From Malachius bipustulatus (lineage: Eukaryota; Arthropoda; Insecta; Coleoptera; Melyridae), in NCBI GenBank assembly GCA_910589415.1, contig OU342632.1:10233507-10297506 (forward strand): 64,000 bases of DNA, read 5' to 3'. The notes beneath the pieces were generated by a model. It did no database searches, had not been told where the DNA came from, and saw only the letters and a program-made list of their open reading frames with translations. Position numbers and translations under genes: made by a program. Position 1 is the stretch's first letter. Each line of letters begins with the position of its first letter. Shown here one piece after another: positions 45,599 through 56,285 of the stretch.

Positions 45599-45964
45599 AT
45601 GCATTTCGATTTCGGCTTCGGTCATCACGGCCACCATGGCCACCATCACCACCATGGAAATCATCACCACCACCATCACGGTTTCGGATGCTCTTGCGCT
45701 GACTGCTCCATGGGGATAACAGTACAGTACAATTCTGTTACTCCTGTTCAGACCCCCGTTTACGTGCCACCGCCTCCACCAGTCTATACTCCTCAACAAC
45801 CGGTCTACCCGCCAGGGACGTACCCATCGACATACCCATCACCTTATCCCACGCAAGGGTACTATCCGCCCCCACAACCTGGATATTACCCGCCGCCGCC
45901 TCCTGGATCGGTAGAGTACAGAAGTGTCAGCACAACATGGAATCTAGAGTGTGATAGATATTAA
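45599..45964 (+). CDS. His- and Pro/Tyr-rich small protein
   Basis: A 121-codon frame begins at ATG 45599, directly after the acceptor-like tract ATTTTCAG (ending 45596), and ends at TAA 45962-45964. The N-terminal 28 residues are His-rich (GHHGHHGHHHHHGN), a potential metal-binding stretch. A CSCADC motif follows, then a Pro/Tyr-rich region with PPPPPVY (PPxY, a WW-domain ligand type) and repeated YPxxYPSPYP and GYYPPP units (about 58-103). The tail is SVSTTWNLECDRY. Codons are far more GC-rich than the surroundings and there is no transposon homology, so I think it is a genuine host coding exon with a 5' non-coding exon upstream. No family is recognised, and no signal peptide is visible. 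The palindrome begins 19 bp after the stop. Confidence 0.65.
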   Translation: MHFDFGFGHHGHHGHHHHHGNHHHHHHGFGCSCADCSMGITVQYNSVTPVQTPVYVPPPPPVYTPQQPVYPPGTYPSTYPSPYPTQGYYPPPQPGYYPPPPPGSVEYRSVSTTWNLECDRY

Positions 45965-46619
45965 TTTTAGCGATTTAACTTTTAGTCCAGTCGGTAAAGT
46001 AAAAAATGTCAATAATAATTATTAATGAAGAGGTTATAGAACATAAATCCACAAAAATGAGTTCTGTGGTCTGTGGGTGCAGTGCAGTGCGCCCCCCCCC
46101 TCCCCCCCATAAAAACCTGATTGGTGAAAAAAAGTCTTTTTTGCTAATAATTCGTTAACCGTTGGAAATATGAAAAAACTACTTACCTATTAGAAAGAGG
46201 AAAGCTTGAGTGATTTCCTAAAAAATGTATCCTGTAATTTTTTCGTGTATCTACCTATGTTATACCTAGTTTTCGAGTTCTTCAATATTATTTTAAGAAA
46301 TTGCAAATTTTGTATTTCTGATGCGCGCAAATTTTCGTTTATTTTAAATATTTGGCGCGAAGCCTCTCGAAAAAATGAAATTACTCGAAAACCAAACAAA
46401 TTATGAAGAAAAATCTAAATGGGTTTTGAAGGGGTAATACAACATTTTTTTCGCCATTCTCATTAAATATGAATAATTTTTAGTATAAAAATATTACAAT
46501 ATAGTATAATTATTTTCTGTTGTTTTTGCTATTTTAAGTATTTGCAGGCCTAATAAAAATTATTATTATTATTAATTTTATTATTATTATTTTTTATTAT
46601 CAAGGCGTTGGTGATTAAG

Positions 46620-47120
46620 GCGTTTTTGAAGAAAATCAATCAGTGGAGAACGATATGTGTCTAGCTGTTCATTTATTATTGTGTATTGTTGATTATGTAA
46701 ATGTCTGTGGTTTTCAAGAGATTCAAGAAAATTTTATTCAAAATAATAATCACAATGATGAAGTAATTCAATTTTATGGTTCGCTGTTAAAGTGTGATTG
46801 TTTTCTATTAAGTGTTTTGCAAAATTTGATCTTTCTGGATGTTTGAGTTTGTAAGAATTTAGGTGTTCGTTGTATCAAATTTCTAGGTTACACAAGTTTG
46901 TCCTATATGTATAAGCTGAATTACAATGAGAACAGTTAATCGATAAATTCCAGGTTTTTGTAATTCTGATAACTTTTCTTTTGCATTCAGCAAACCATTT
47001 CTCATAAAAGATTTAAATGAAATATTAAATCCAGTGGCGTTAGAAATTATCCTTGGTATTTGTGTTGAAATGTTTCCCTGAAGTACGTTATAGTGGTGAA
47101 TATTTTCTGATTTCATTGTT
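46620..47120 (-). pseudogene. Penelope-like GIY-YIG endonuclease end, minus copy
   Basis: On the minus strand, 47116-46883 reads NISTQIPRIIS, FNISFKSFMRNG, LSELQKPGIYRLTV, then IGQT. GIY and the following IGQT form the catalytic signature of GIY-YIG nucleases, which Penelope-like retroelements carry at their C-terminus. Downstream text (46850-46640) continues the domain in shifted frames. Frameshifts abolish the frame, and the reverse transcriptase part is absent. Confidence 0.7.
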
Positions 47121-47279
47121 TTATTGAGAATAAATGAGGTTTATGGCTAATTTGTGTTGTTTTTTGTGTAATAATAAGCTGTCTCTGAATGTTTTTCCAT
47201 AACCATTCCCTATTGCAATTTGTTTTCAGCATATAATTTTCAATGACCAATGTCAGTAAACAACTGTAAATCGAAAACA

Positions 47280-47880
47280 TTAGTAGACAACTTATTACAC
47301 AAAAAACAACACAAATTAACCATAAACTTCATTTATCCTCAACAAAACAATGAAATCAGAAAATATTCATCACTATAACGTACTTCGGGGAAACATTTCA
47401 ACACAAATACCGAGGATAATTTCTAGCACCACTGCATTTAATGTTTCATTTAAATCTTTTATGAGCAATGGTTCTATATTGCTGAATGCAAAGGAAAAGT
47501 TATCTGAATTACAAAAACCTGGAATTTATCGATCAACTGTTCTCATTGTAATTCCAGTTTATATAGGGCAAACGTGTACAAACCTAGAAATTAGATACAA
47601 CGAACACCTAAATTCTTATACAGACTCAAACATCCAGAAAGATCAAATTTTGCAAAACACTTAATAGAAAACAATCACACTTTAACAGCGAACCATAAAA
47701 TTGAATTACTTCATCATTGTGATCATTATTTTGAATAAAATTTTCTTGAATCTCTTGAAAACCACAGACATTTACATAATCAACAATACACAATAATAAA
47801 TGATCAGCTAGACACATATCGTTCTCCACTGCTTGATTTTCTTCAAAAACGCCTTAATCACCAACGCCTTGATATAAAAG
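47280..47880 (+). pseudogene. Penelope-like GIY-YIG endonuclease end, plus copy
   Basis: The 47350-47664 frame reads NISTQIPRIIS, FNVSFKSFMSNG, LSELQKPGIYRS, then VYIGQTCTNLEIRYNEHL, the GIY...YIG..NL..R..EH core. A +1 shift near 47610 leads into SNFAKHLIENNHTL and KIELLHHCDHY, then LDTYRSPLLDFLQKRL, the usual end of the domain. It is better preserved than the minus copy but still broken. The linker cysteines expected between GIY and YIG are lost, and the RT domain is absent. Confidence 0.75.
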
Positions 47881-48658
47881 ATAATACATCTATAACATTA
47901 TTGATGAGTCCATAATAAGGACGAAACGGTACCGTCCATGTCTTCAGTCTTCTCCTCGCATGCTGTACGAAAGTTTTTCTAATTTGTTCTGTAAAGAATC
48001 TTTAGTGGCAAATTTAAATTAGAACCTAAATCCCAATAAAATTCCTCAAATATATTATATAACATTTTATTTATACATATCAATTATTTTTATTAGACCT
48101 GCAAATACTTAAAATAGCAAAAACAACATACAACATTCATTATTATGTTCTATATTTTATTATCTTTATAGGTACTAAAAATTATTCATATTTAATGAGA
48201 ATAGCGAAAAAAATGTTGTATTTTCCCTTCAAAACCCATTTCGATTTTTCTTCATAGGTTGTTTGGTTTTCGAGTAATTTCATTTTTTCGAGAGGCTGCG
48301 CGCCAAAAATTTAAAATAAACGAAAATTCGCGCGCTTCAAAAAAGCAAAATTTGTAATTTCTAAAATATTGGATAACTCTAAAACTATGACATACGAAAA
48401 AATTACAAAATACCTTTTTTTGGAAAATTAGCATTTTTTTATATATCCAACGATTAACGAGGTAGCCAAAAATACTTTTTTCACCAAAGGGGGGGTTTCT
48501 TTGGGGGGGGGCGGGAGCGCTGCACCCCCAGAACTCATTTTTGTGGATTTTATGTTAAAGAACCTCTTCACTAACAATTATTATTATTATTGAAGGAAAA
48601 TCTTAGATAAAATTTTTTATGAACTTTTGGTACATTTTTTACTTTACTGACTGGACTA

Positions 48659-49559
48659 TTTAATTAATTTATTTATAATAATTATAATTTTAAACGGAGT
48701 TATAACAATTTTTACCCAAAATTGGCTTTATAAAACTGACTGCAACATTTTTAGATTTTTTAAGTACCTACTCATATAAGCTACCTACCTAACAAAAAAT
48801 GCTTGGAATCTTGTTTTCCACTGCACGCCAGGTGGTGATTTCTTACTTAAGTCATTTAAAAACAACTCAAGTATTATTTATGGAAAAATTAAAAAGAAAC
48901 TGTTATCTCTAGGCAAAAAATGTAACAACTTATTTAAGTATCTAGTATAACTTTTTATTAACTTAAATATAACGGCCTCTGTTTATTGCTTATTGTTTTT
49001 TAAAGCTGGAAATCTGAAATTCCATATTCATGGCGGATATTTTGGGCCCGGAGATGACGAATTTTCACAACGGCAGGATTTGATCCTCGGTCCCGAAAAT
49101 ATTGATGAAACTTAGGAGCCGCGGATGTATTACATACACACCTAAAAAAATAATCCGTGACTATGTTGTGGAGAGAAAAAATGTTGGCTCATGTGGAAGG
49201 AAGACTTCAAGATCTCATCTCACCCATGCCACTACGAATAATACCCCAATCGAAAATAGTTATTTACATTACAAGCTACGAAAGTTCACTTTTAGGTGTG
49301 AGGTGTATTTGAATACCCGAGGCGAAGCGTAGCGTAGCCGAGGGTATTTAAAACTCCGAGCACCTGAAAGAGCTTTCGTAGCGTGTAATGTATTAAACTT
49401 TTCATTCTCCCCTTGCCATATTGAACCACGGATTAAGAAGAAATGAGTAAAATAATACGATTCAGTGATAACAATGGAATTATTATAAGGTGCCATGTTT
49501 TTAACATTACCATAGTAACGATAGTTTTAAGTTATTAATTTATGACACTGTCAAGTTTA
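48659..49559. other. Non-coding DNA with repeat fragments
   Basis: 49068-49125 (CCTCGGTCCCGAA, then CGCGGATGTA) matches 55490-55550, a dispersed repeat. 49317-49343 (CGAGGCGAAGCGTAGCGTAG then CCGAGG) is an imperfect palindrome within an inverted pair around TTCAGGTGCTCGGAG-type text (about 49285-49380). No gene supported. Confidence 0.4.
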
Positions 49560-49604
49560 AAACTCTATACCGCTATAATTTTAGAATCTTTGATCGTAAT
49601 TTAG

Positions 49605-49890
49605 TTCAAAATGAATTTCATTCAAGAAGCTGCAAATTCCAGTAAATCTTTCTGGAACATACAATAATAATTATTTGTATGTTCCAGAAAGATTTACTGG
49701 AATTTTTATTGTAGTTTTACATTTAATTTTCCATCTAAATAAACGTTAATCAAACTGACATTTCTACTTTTTTGTCCAGGCCACGAAAGTTTTTCATAGC
49801 TAGCAACCACCTAGCAACCTATCACCTAGGATGTTTTACTTTCGCTTTCGGTCGTCTTATCAAGACAGAAAGTTACACTTTCGTAAAGGG
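49605..49890 (-). repeat. Dispersed repeat with perfect 29-bp hairpin, copy B
   Basis: The inverse copy of 27275-27540. The hairpin (49636-49664 and 49675-49703) is perfectly conserved. This copy carries about 35 extra bp (GCTAGCAACCACCTAGCAAC near 49799) relative to copy A. Confidence 0.75.
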
Positions 49891-49899
49891 GAGGAATGA

Positions 49900-50081
49900 A
49901 ATATAAATTTAACCAGAACCAGAAGCCAATTTTCATTAGATTCTGTCTGCGGCAGTGCGGGGGCACACAGGCACAGAATAAAAACAATTATATTTTCTGT
50001 GGCACGGGGTTCTTTTTAGCACTGCCCGGGTCGAAAAATACACGACGGGGTGTACCGGCACCGGTAATGTGTGATGATGAT
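49900..50081. other. GC-richer insertion-site flank
   Basis: About 49965-50035 (GGCACAGAATAAAAAC, TGTGGCACGGG) loosely matches 54578-54650, a possible further dispersed repeat. The hAT target duplication closes this segment. Confidence 0.35.
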
Positions 50082-50089
50082 GTGGGTAG

Positions 50090-52032
50090 TAGTGTTGGCT
50101 AGTGAGTGTATGTTTCGAATCACTGATTCGAATCACCCCGATGTTTCAAATGATTTGCATCCTCAGAGAAGTGAATCGAATCCGAAACCGAAACACTTGG
50201 AGTTGGAGATTTGAATTGAGTGGAATTGGAATCTCACTCTCACTCCAATCTCTGTTAGGCTTATTCTTATTATTAGTATTAGGCAGTTGTCGTGAGTCAA
50301 CGTTTCACGACTCACTCACTCACGTTTCATTTTCTTTCGGACTTTCAGATGTTCCATGTCCATGTTCATTGTTCAATAAATTCACAATTCATTCCATTCA
50401 ACTCAGCAACTCTCGCATAAAATAGTCACCACTACTACTGGTTTCGCTTAGAGTCCCTGTCTTTTGTCAACCCCCCCCCCCCTCTCTCTCTCTCCAATAG
50501 TCCCTTATTAGTTCCTTCTATTTTGCATCACTCTCACTCTCATTAGTCTCATTGTTCTCAATCCCAATCAAGTGCAAACACAAACAACAAAGACCGGAAT
50601 TCACGAGGGTTGCTATTATTATTTACGACATAGTAAATTTCTTTTTCTTTATTCGAAAAAGTAAATAGATATTTTGTATTGTAAATAGATATTGATTATT
50701 ATTTGATATTTGTACTAATTAGTTATGATGTTGTTTTGGATGAATTGGATAAAAAAAACTATGAGAATAATTATTATTTTATTGCACAGCACTAACCTTA
50801 TTATTCGAGATGAAAATGAACAATAACGGAGCGGAAGGGTAATAAATGTCGTATGTATTGAACTCGATAATATACGTAAGGAGTAGGTACCTTCCTTACA
50901 CTTTAAAGGCGAAAAATGTTTAAAAAATTCCCGCTGAGATTTTTTTAATAATGACGGGTAAAGGGAAATTATAGCATCCTTTATTCGTGGTAAGAATATT
51001 TAATTTCTATTGTTAACTATATGATAATGTAAAAACTTGGGTAGTTTACATTATTATACCTACCTATATATTATTATCTGAATTTTTTTTTTAATTTTAC
51101 TAGATTATTAATTATTGTAATTTTATTTTTCTAAATCAACTTGTTATTTCTCGATACTATAATGATTATACCTCATTTAGGAACTATAATAGCCTAATTT
51201 TCACCTACAAGCGTTGTCCTCTTCTAATTACATATTTGCAACTTTAGTTAATTACCTATTAAAGTAGTAGTACACTTACAAGTTAATAGGTATCATAGTA
51301 TTATCACAGGTATTATAAACAAAATTCTTCTTTTTAAATTCTTTACTCTAAAATTTATTTCACCAATATTATATTTATTATTAAGGTACTAAAGTTTGGT
51401 TATCGCATTATCTTATTCGTATAGGTACCACATAGGTATAAAGAATAATAATAATATCTAGCAAGTTAAAAAATGCAAACTGTAAATCGGCTGAAAAAGT
51501 TTTTGAGTAAGTAGGTAATTGATAAAAAACTTTTTTTTTTTAATTTTACTCCCTGTATCTAGAAAACGAAAATACGTCCTTAAAATCTTTGCACTCAATT
51601 TTGAATCATCCTGTATAGTCTATTATCTTCAATCAACGCTATTATTCTAAGGGTAAAGGTAAAACCTGTGAGAAGAAGAGTGAGACAAGAAAGAAGATAT
51701 AAATGAAGCCAATATAACCATAAAACTAAAGTGGTTTCAACGTTTTTTATACTTCTTCGAGTCCTCGACCTACAATCTCCCACCCCCTACCCCCTGCAGT
51801 CAGTAATGCAATACAGCACGGCCAATACAGTGATAAATAAGCGGAAACGAAACACTAAATAACTCACTTCACTAGTCTTTAGTGAGTAGTAAGTAGTCTC
51901 GTCCTCTCGTCTCGGGTTTATTATTGAGTTGAAAGATTCAAAAGAGTTGAATCATTGATTTGAATCCTTTCCTTTTAGTGATTCGAATCCGAAGATTCAA
52001 ATCACTTAAATGAGTGATTCTGCCCACCACTA
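50090..52032. mobile_element. Non-autonomous hAT transposon with 8-bp TSD
   Basis: GTGGGTAG occurs at 50082-50089 and again at 52033-52040, an exact 8-bp target duplication as made by hAT transposases. Terminal inverted repeats are TAGTGTTGGC at the left and, complemented, TAGTGGTGGGC at the right, imperfect over about 11 bp as in hAT ends. Both subterminal regions hold clustered GATTCGAATC, GAATCGAATC and GATTTGAATC-type words (50115-50200 and 51940-52020), presumed transposase-binding sites. The 1.94-kb interior includes a C run and (CT)n at about 50470-50495 and no transposase frame. Confidence 0.85.
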
Positions 52033-52040
52033 GTGGGTAG

Positions 52041-52519
52041 GGAAAATAAATTAGTAAGAGAAGGGGGGGGGACGAACAATAGTAATTCTTATATTTTATT
52101 AATTTCTAATGACACTTTCGTCAGCCGCCGCCAATAGATCGCGAAACTCGTCAAAGCTAAACCACATGCGATGGGCATCTAGACTAGAAAAATTTTAAAA
52201 TAATCACCATGATTATTTAGCGACCAACCTGGTTTTCTCAAACATCGATCTAATTAGCTAGCTAGCTCAAGTACTTTGTAATACGGGGACTGGCTTCGAG
52301 CCAAGTTTGCTACCCGATTACCATGAGGGGGGTCCATTTTTGACGCCGGCTACCTCTTATAGTAGTACTGCGCGCTTATTAATCCGAGGGTCTTTCGGTT
52401 AAAGACTCAATTCTCGTGATCGGGAGAGAGAAATACAGCACCGTGTGCTCCAGCCATGGCTTTGTTGCCGCCACTTACTCGTCTAGAGATCTGTCAAATG
52501 TGTGCCTGATCGTAGCTTC
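52041..52519. other. Unassigned, moderately complex DNA
   Basis: TAGCTAGCTAGCT at about 52255-52267 is a short palindromic repeat. The 52290-52500 part is GC-richer and may belong to the same repeat family as 52520-52690. No gene seen. Confidence 0.35.
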
Positions 52520-52690
52520 TTAACCCAAGAGGCGACTTCGACTAAGTGTCAAGAGGATCCGATAACTAACGGACAATGAACGCAAGCAGAGTATAGGTAG
52601 TCATCAAAAATAATCGTCGGGAACATAGTGACTATTATTGCATAGGGACATCTAGCGGAGCGGCGCGTAACTGAGAGATAATCGCGGAAA
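52520..52690 (+). repeat. Dispersed repeat, copy 2 (pairs with 26460-26640)
   Basis: It shares GGCGACTTCGACT, CCGATAACTAACGGACAA and GACATCTAGCGG with the complement of 26460-26640. Class unknown. Confidence 0.7.
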
Positions 52691-52728
52691 GTTCATAAAG
52701 TTTGTTCGATGAATCTTTGCGTGTTCGA

Positions 52729-53160
52729 TAGAGATGGAGATTTTCTTCGTTACTTTTGCATATTCGTTAGTAATCGATACTTTGTGATTTAGTATTCGAT
52801 ACATTATTTTGATTACTTTGATTACTTTAATTATTTGATTACTTTGATTACTTGATTACTTTGATTTTTTTTATAAGTTTACATTAGGTACATTGGGTCA
52901 ACTTTTGTTTTTCTCATATGGCCGCCGTGCAATCAAAGTAATCAAACTTAACTTACAAATAGTGTTACTATATTATACTCAACTCAAACTAATCTCACTC
53001 AAACTAGTCAAAGTAATCAAAAGTAATCAAACCCGGAAAAGTAACGAATACTCACTGAGCTTATTTCGTTAACTTCGAATCTTACTATTATTAACTACAC
53101 TTCGAATCTCTGCAAGTATCGAATACTTTGTATCGGATAGATACTTTTTTTCCATCACTA
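52729..53160. mobile_element. Possible small hAT-like element with subterminal repeats
   Basis: The left edge TAGAGATGGA and the right edge (complement TAGTGATGGAAAA) look like hAT ends. The interior has about six TTTGATTAC-type units at 52808-52865, inverse GTAATCAAA units at 52937-53030, and TATCGAATAC-type words near each end. I could not find a matching 8-bp duplication, so the boundaries are tentative. Confidence 0.45.
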
Positions 53161-55797
53161 TCCCTTCTCCCTTATCGTGTTAAGGCGTAGGTACCTATCA
53201 GAGACAACATTATATTATCTTTCTCTATGGTAGGTACCTATATACATAAAGTATACAAAACTTAAACGTGTCATCTAAAGCCGCGTACACATCTGAGCAA
53301 GCGAACAGAATAATTTGCAAAAAACCTTACTAGAAACGAAATGCAATAACTTTACCTCAATATTTTTTTAATTCCTTAGTGTAATAAAAAAAATATGTGT
53401 GTAAAAAATGTAGGTAGGTAATTCCATAACGAAGAGAATTATATGTAATTTTCTCATGTGCGACAAATAGGAGCCAAGATATTCGTGAAAATATGAAAAA
53501 AAAGATTTTTGCATAATTTCGTAAAAAAAGTTCGCACGGTGCTGTAACTTCGGATTTAACATCTCTTAATGATTCTCTATCGAATTTCGTATATGTAGTA
53601 CAAAATTTGGGCATAGTAACACAAACTCAAAATACCATTCTACTGACCTAGAAATGGCTATAGGTAGGTACAATAACATTCTTCTGTCTAAAAAGGATTC
53701 TTTTATGAAAGAAAGCGATACTATTTTGCGAACAATTTCAGCAATGGGCACTTAGATAAGTTCATCTGATAGTTAATTACCGACCACGATAAAATTTTAA
53801 AAATTCAACTTTCCATGAAAGGGTGTTGAAAAATTTTCTCTTTTAACTTCGCTGCAAGCAGGTCGTGTGTAACTTTTTACGTAAGTGCGAAAAATGTGAC
53901 TTAACTATTGTTATATAATATACTATTCTTCAACTTACTGATTATGATTACTGATTAACGAAAAACAATTTTAAACAATAATTTTTAAACTGTTTAAAAC
54001 ATCCGCATCATTAGGTATTCCCTGGATGTCATTACTTAGGGAACCTGCATTACCGACACTAACGCTTGCTACGTCAGTGTCGGTAATACAAATTCCCTAT
54101 CATTACTACTCTGCTTGTGCCATCTAGCCGAAGCATCCAGAAATAAAAATAACATTACATTACAGATAACAGATAACTGACTAAGCTTAACTGTAATTTC
54201 TATTACAGAACTCGACTAAGATACTGAATAAAGATAGACACCTACAATATGTTTCACATTTTTCTGTTCGAAGATTTCTGATCGCAAATATAAACAAGAA
54301 ATTTATAATCAACGCGCGAAAAAATGACGTGTGAGCATTTTGTGGCGAAGAATTTCATAAGGAAACAATCAAAATTATGGGAACGGAAAAAAAATAATGG
54401 GAATAAAAAAAAAACATAAACCGCATACCTAGCTGCCGTTTAAAAAAAAGCAATTGACGATCCTTACTCGGCAGTATTTTCTTTGATCCAGAAAATAACA
54501 TTTGCATCCAGTGCCAATTTGTAGTGTAGCCGGTTTTGAGACAAGGGACAATGAATAAAGGCAAGAGGCAAGGGAAGGCAGAGGCACAGAACAGAATAAT
54601 GAAATAATTGTTTCATTTATGTGGCAAAGGTTTGGTTTTTAGTACTTTTAGTTACGTGTGTGGTCCCTGTTGCGCAGGTGTTGTCGCCGTAGCAGTGGTC
54701 GAAACTTTTAATTTTTGCTGCAGGGCTGCTATACCCTCAATCAATCCTCAATGCTAAAGATAACATAGATAACAACAATAAAACAGGTTTCAAGTTTTGT
54801 AAACTGACCGGGATCAGGGAATTCCTGAATTATAAAAAAAAAAAACAATTAATTTTTTTTCTTCTTTAAAAAAAGGTAATTATAAATAAAATAAAAGGTA
54901 ATTCGGTGAAAAAAAGTTTGTTTTTTTATTTTTGTATTTTTTTTATATTTATTAAAAAGGCACATGTGGGTAATGATTTTACATCCGCGTGTGCATGTCC
55001 TACAGTTTCACTACGGCACTTATACCTAATATAGGGGTGGAGGACAATAATACCTATAGTAAACACCAGACTAGGAAAGGTATTCATTTGCTTTGCAAAT
55101 GAAAGGAAAGGCATTAGTCGGCATAAAACCGCGATTTTGAGAGTGCAATGAAAGTCCGAACCTGGCAGAAGCGCCGATTAAATACCTCGAGTCTCGGATG
55201 TAAGCCCTTCGAAGCGTATACAGAACAGACACGTACTCGCATTATATCCGCTTTCTCATTTCTTGACCAAACCACATCAGGGATTGATGTTACGATTTTT
55301 GGAATATAAATGCAAAATAAATGCAAAATTCAAAATAATAATCGTGCTACTGGTTATCTCGAAGATATTCCTTGCCCTGAAAGTGAAGAAAAAAATAGGA
55401 ATGCGACCATAGTGTCAAAGAGGCCTTAGTTGTGACCTTAATATTAGTTTTCAATGGCTGTTTTTAGCTTCTTACCCACCCAGAGCACCCCTATTTCGCT
55501 CCTCGGTCCCGAATAAATTGATGGAACTTGGGACACGCGGATGTAAATATGTACCGGCACATGTACTGTAGGGAAATCCCTATGACGCTCTGAGAGTGGT
55601 GCATGAGCGATGATATCGATTCATCGATTCGATAAAAAGAAAAATAAAATTTTTGAAATTATTATTATTATTTGTTTTATTGTAATTATTTTTTTATTTT
55701 TCACATGACAGCATTAAAAACAATCCCCGCACTTCAACATCCCCAAATTACAGCCCCCACCCTTCAAATTAATAATATGTAAGTAGTACCCTGTATA
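53161..55797. other. Unassigned AT-rich DNA
   Basis: No supported genes. TAGGTACCTA occurs near 53170 and 53232. 55120-55300 is more complex on the minus strand (70-codon frame) but unrecognised. 55490-55550 repeats text from 49068-49125. Confidence 0.35.
54036..54099. repeat. Imperfect hairpin
   Basis: ATTACCGACACT and AGTGTCGGTAAT pair exactly around a 15-nt loop. Outer TTAGGGAA pairs with TTCCCTA. Confidence 0.7.
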
Positions 55798-56285
55798 CAT
55801 TTTCATATTTTCAAAACAAAGTAGGTAATTCTATATTCAGCTGTTTTTTTTTTCTGATTCAAAATTGGTTCAGAAATAACCAAGAAATAAAGGGCCGTAT
55901 GAACTTTCTCTGAATTACTGTCGTAGCTGTCAAAATGTATCAACACTTTAGTCATAGTTTTAAAGAGGCAGGTGATAGTCGTTATTATAATTTAAAGTCC
56001 AAACAATTTGTTAAATAATTCTGATTTATGGGAAAATTTTTCAAAATACAACAAGAGCCAAAGCACTTTATGATGAATGCTAATAATATGACTATCACCT
56101 ATTAAAACTATGACTAAATTATTGATAAATTTTGACAGCTAAAAAGTCATTCGTTGAAGAAATTTCAGATGAAAAGTCATGACCACCTTTATAACCTTCT
56201 TGGTTATTCCTGAACCAATTTTGAATCTGAGAAAACAATTGAATACAGAATCGAATACTTGTTTTGAATATACATATACAGGGTG
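55798..56285. mobile_element. Palindromic module 1 (borders facing inward)
   Basis: The left border ACCCTGTATAC (55798-55808) and right border GTATATTCAAAACAAGTATT-type text (complement) ending CAGGGTG (56279-56285) enclose arms sharing GATTCAAAATTGGTTCAG and the inner TAGCTGTCAAAATNTATCAA (N marks the difference). The spacer near 56020 is AT-rich. It directly shares its right border with the next palindrome. Confidence 0.75.

Larger units (their letters stand above)
45983..48658. mobile_element. ~2.7-kb palindrome of Penelope-like element ends
   Basis: The left arm starts TAGTCCAGTCGGTAAAGTA (45983) and the right arm ends TTTACTTTACTGACTGGACTA (48658). Between them both arms match in inverse order: the C/G-homopolymer-rich segment (about 46090 against 48500), CTCGAAAACCAAACAA (46382 against 48265), GCAGGCCTAATAAAAA (46545 against 48080), and the Penelope-type coding end (46620-47120 against 47330-47870). 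The unpaired centre is about 100 bp (roughly 47182-47276). The right arm has about 180 extra bp (about 47885-48070). Two 5'-truncated copies therefore lie head to head with their 3' ends outward. Confidence 0.85.

Noticed and set aside
45593..45799. Minus-strand frame rich in Met/Val
   Set aside because: It is the complement of the His-cluster codons of the plus-strand exon.
46643..47829. Two near-identical 67-codon frames on opposite strands
   Set aside because: They are antisense shadows of the two inverse Penelope-like ends.
46089..48523. C/G homopolymers (near 46090 and 48490-48515) as functional quadruplex sites
   Set aside because: They are symmetric parts of the same palindrome arms, and homopolymer length is prone to sequencing error.
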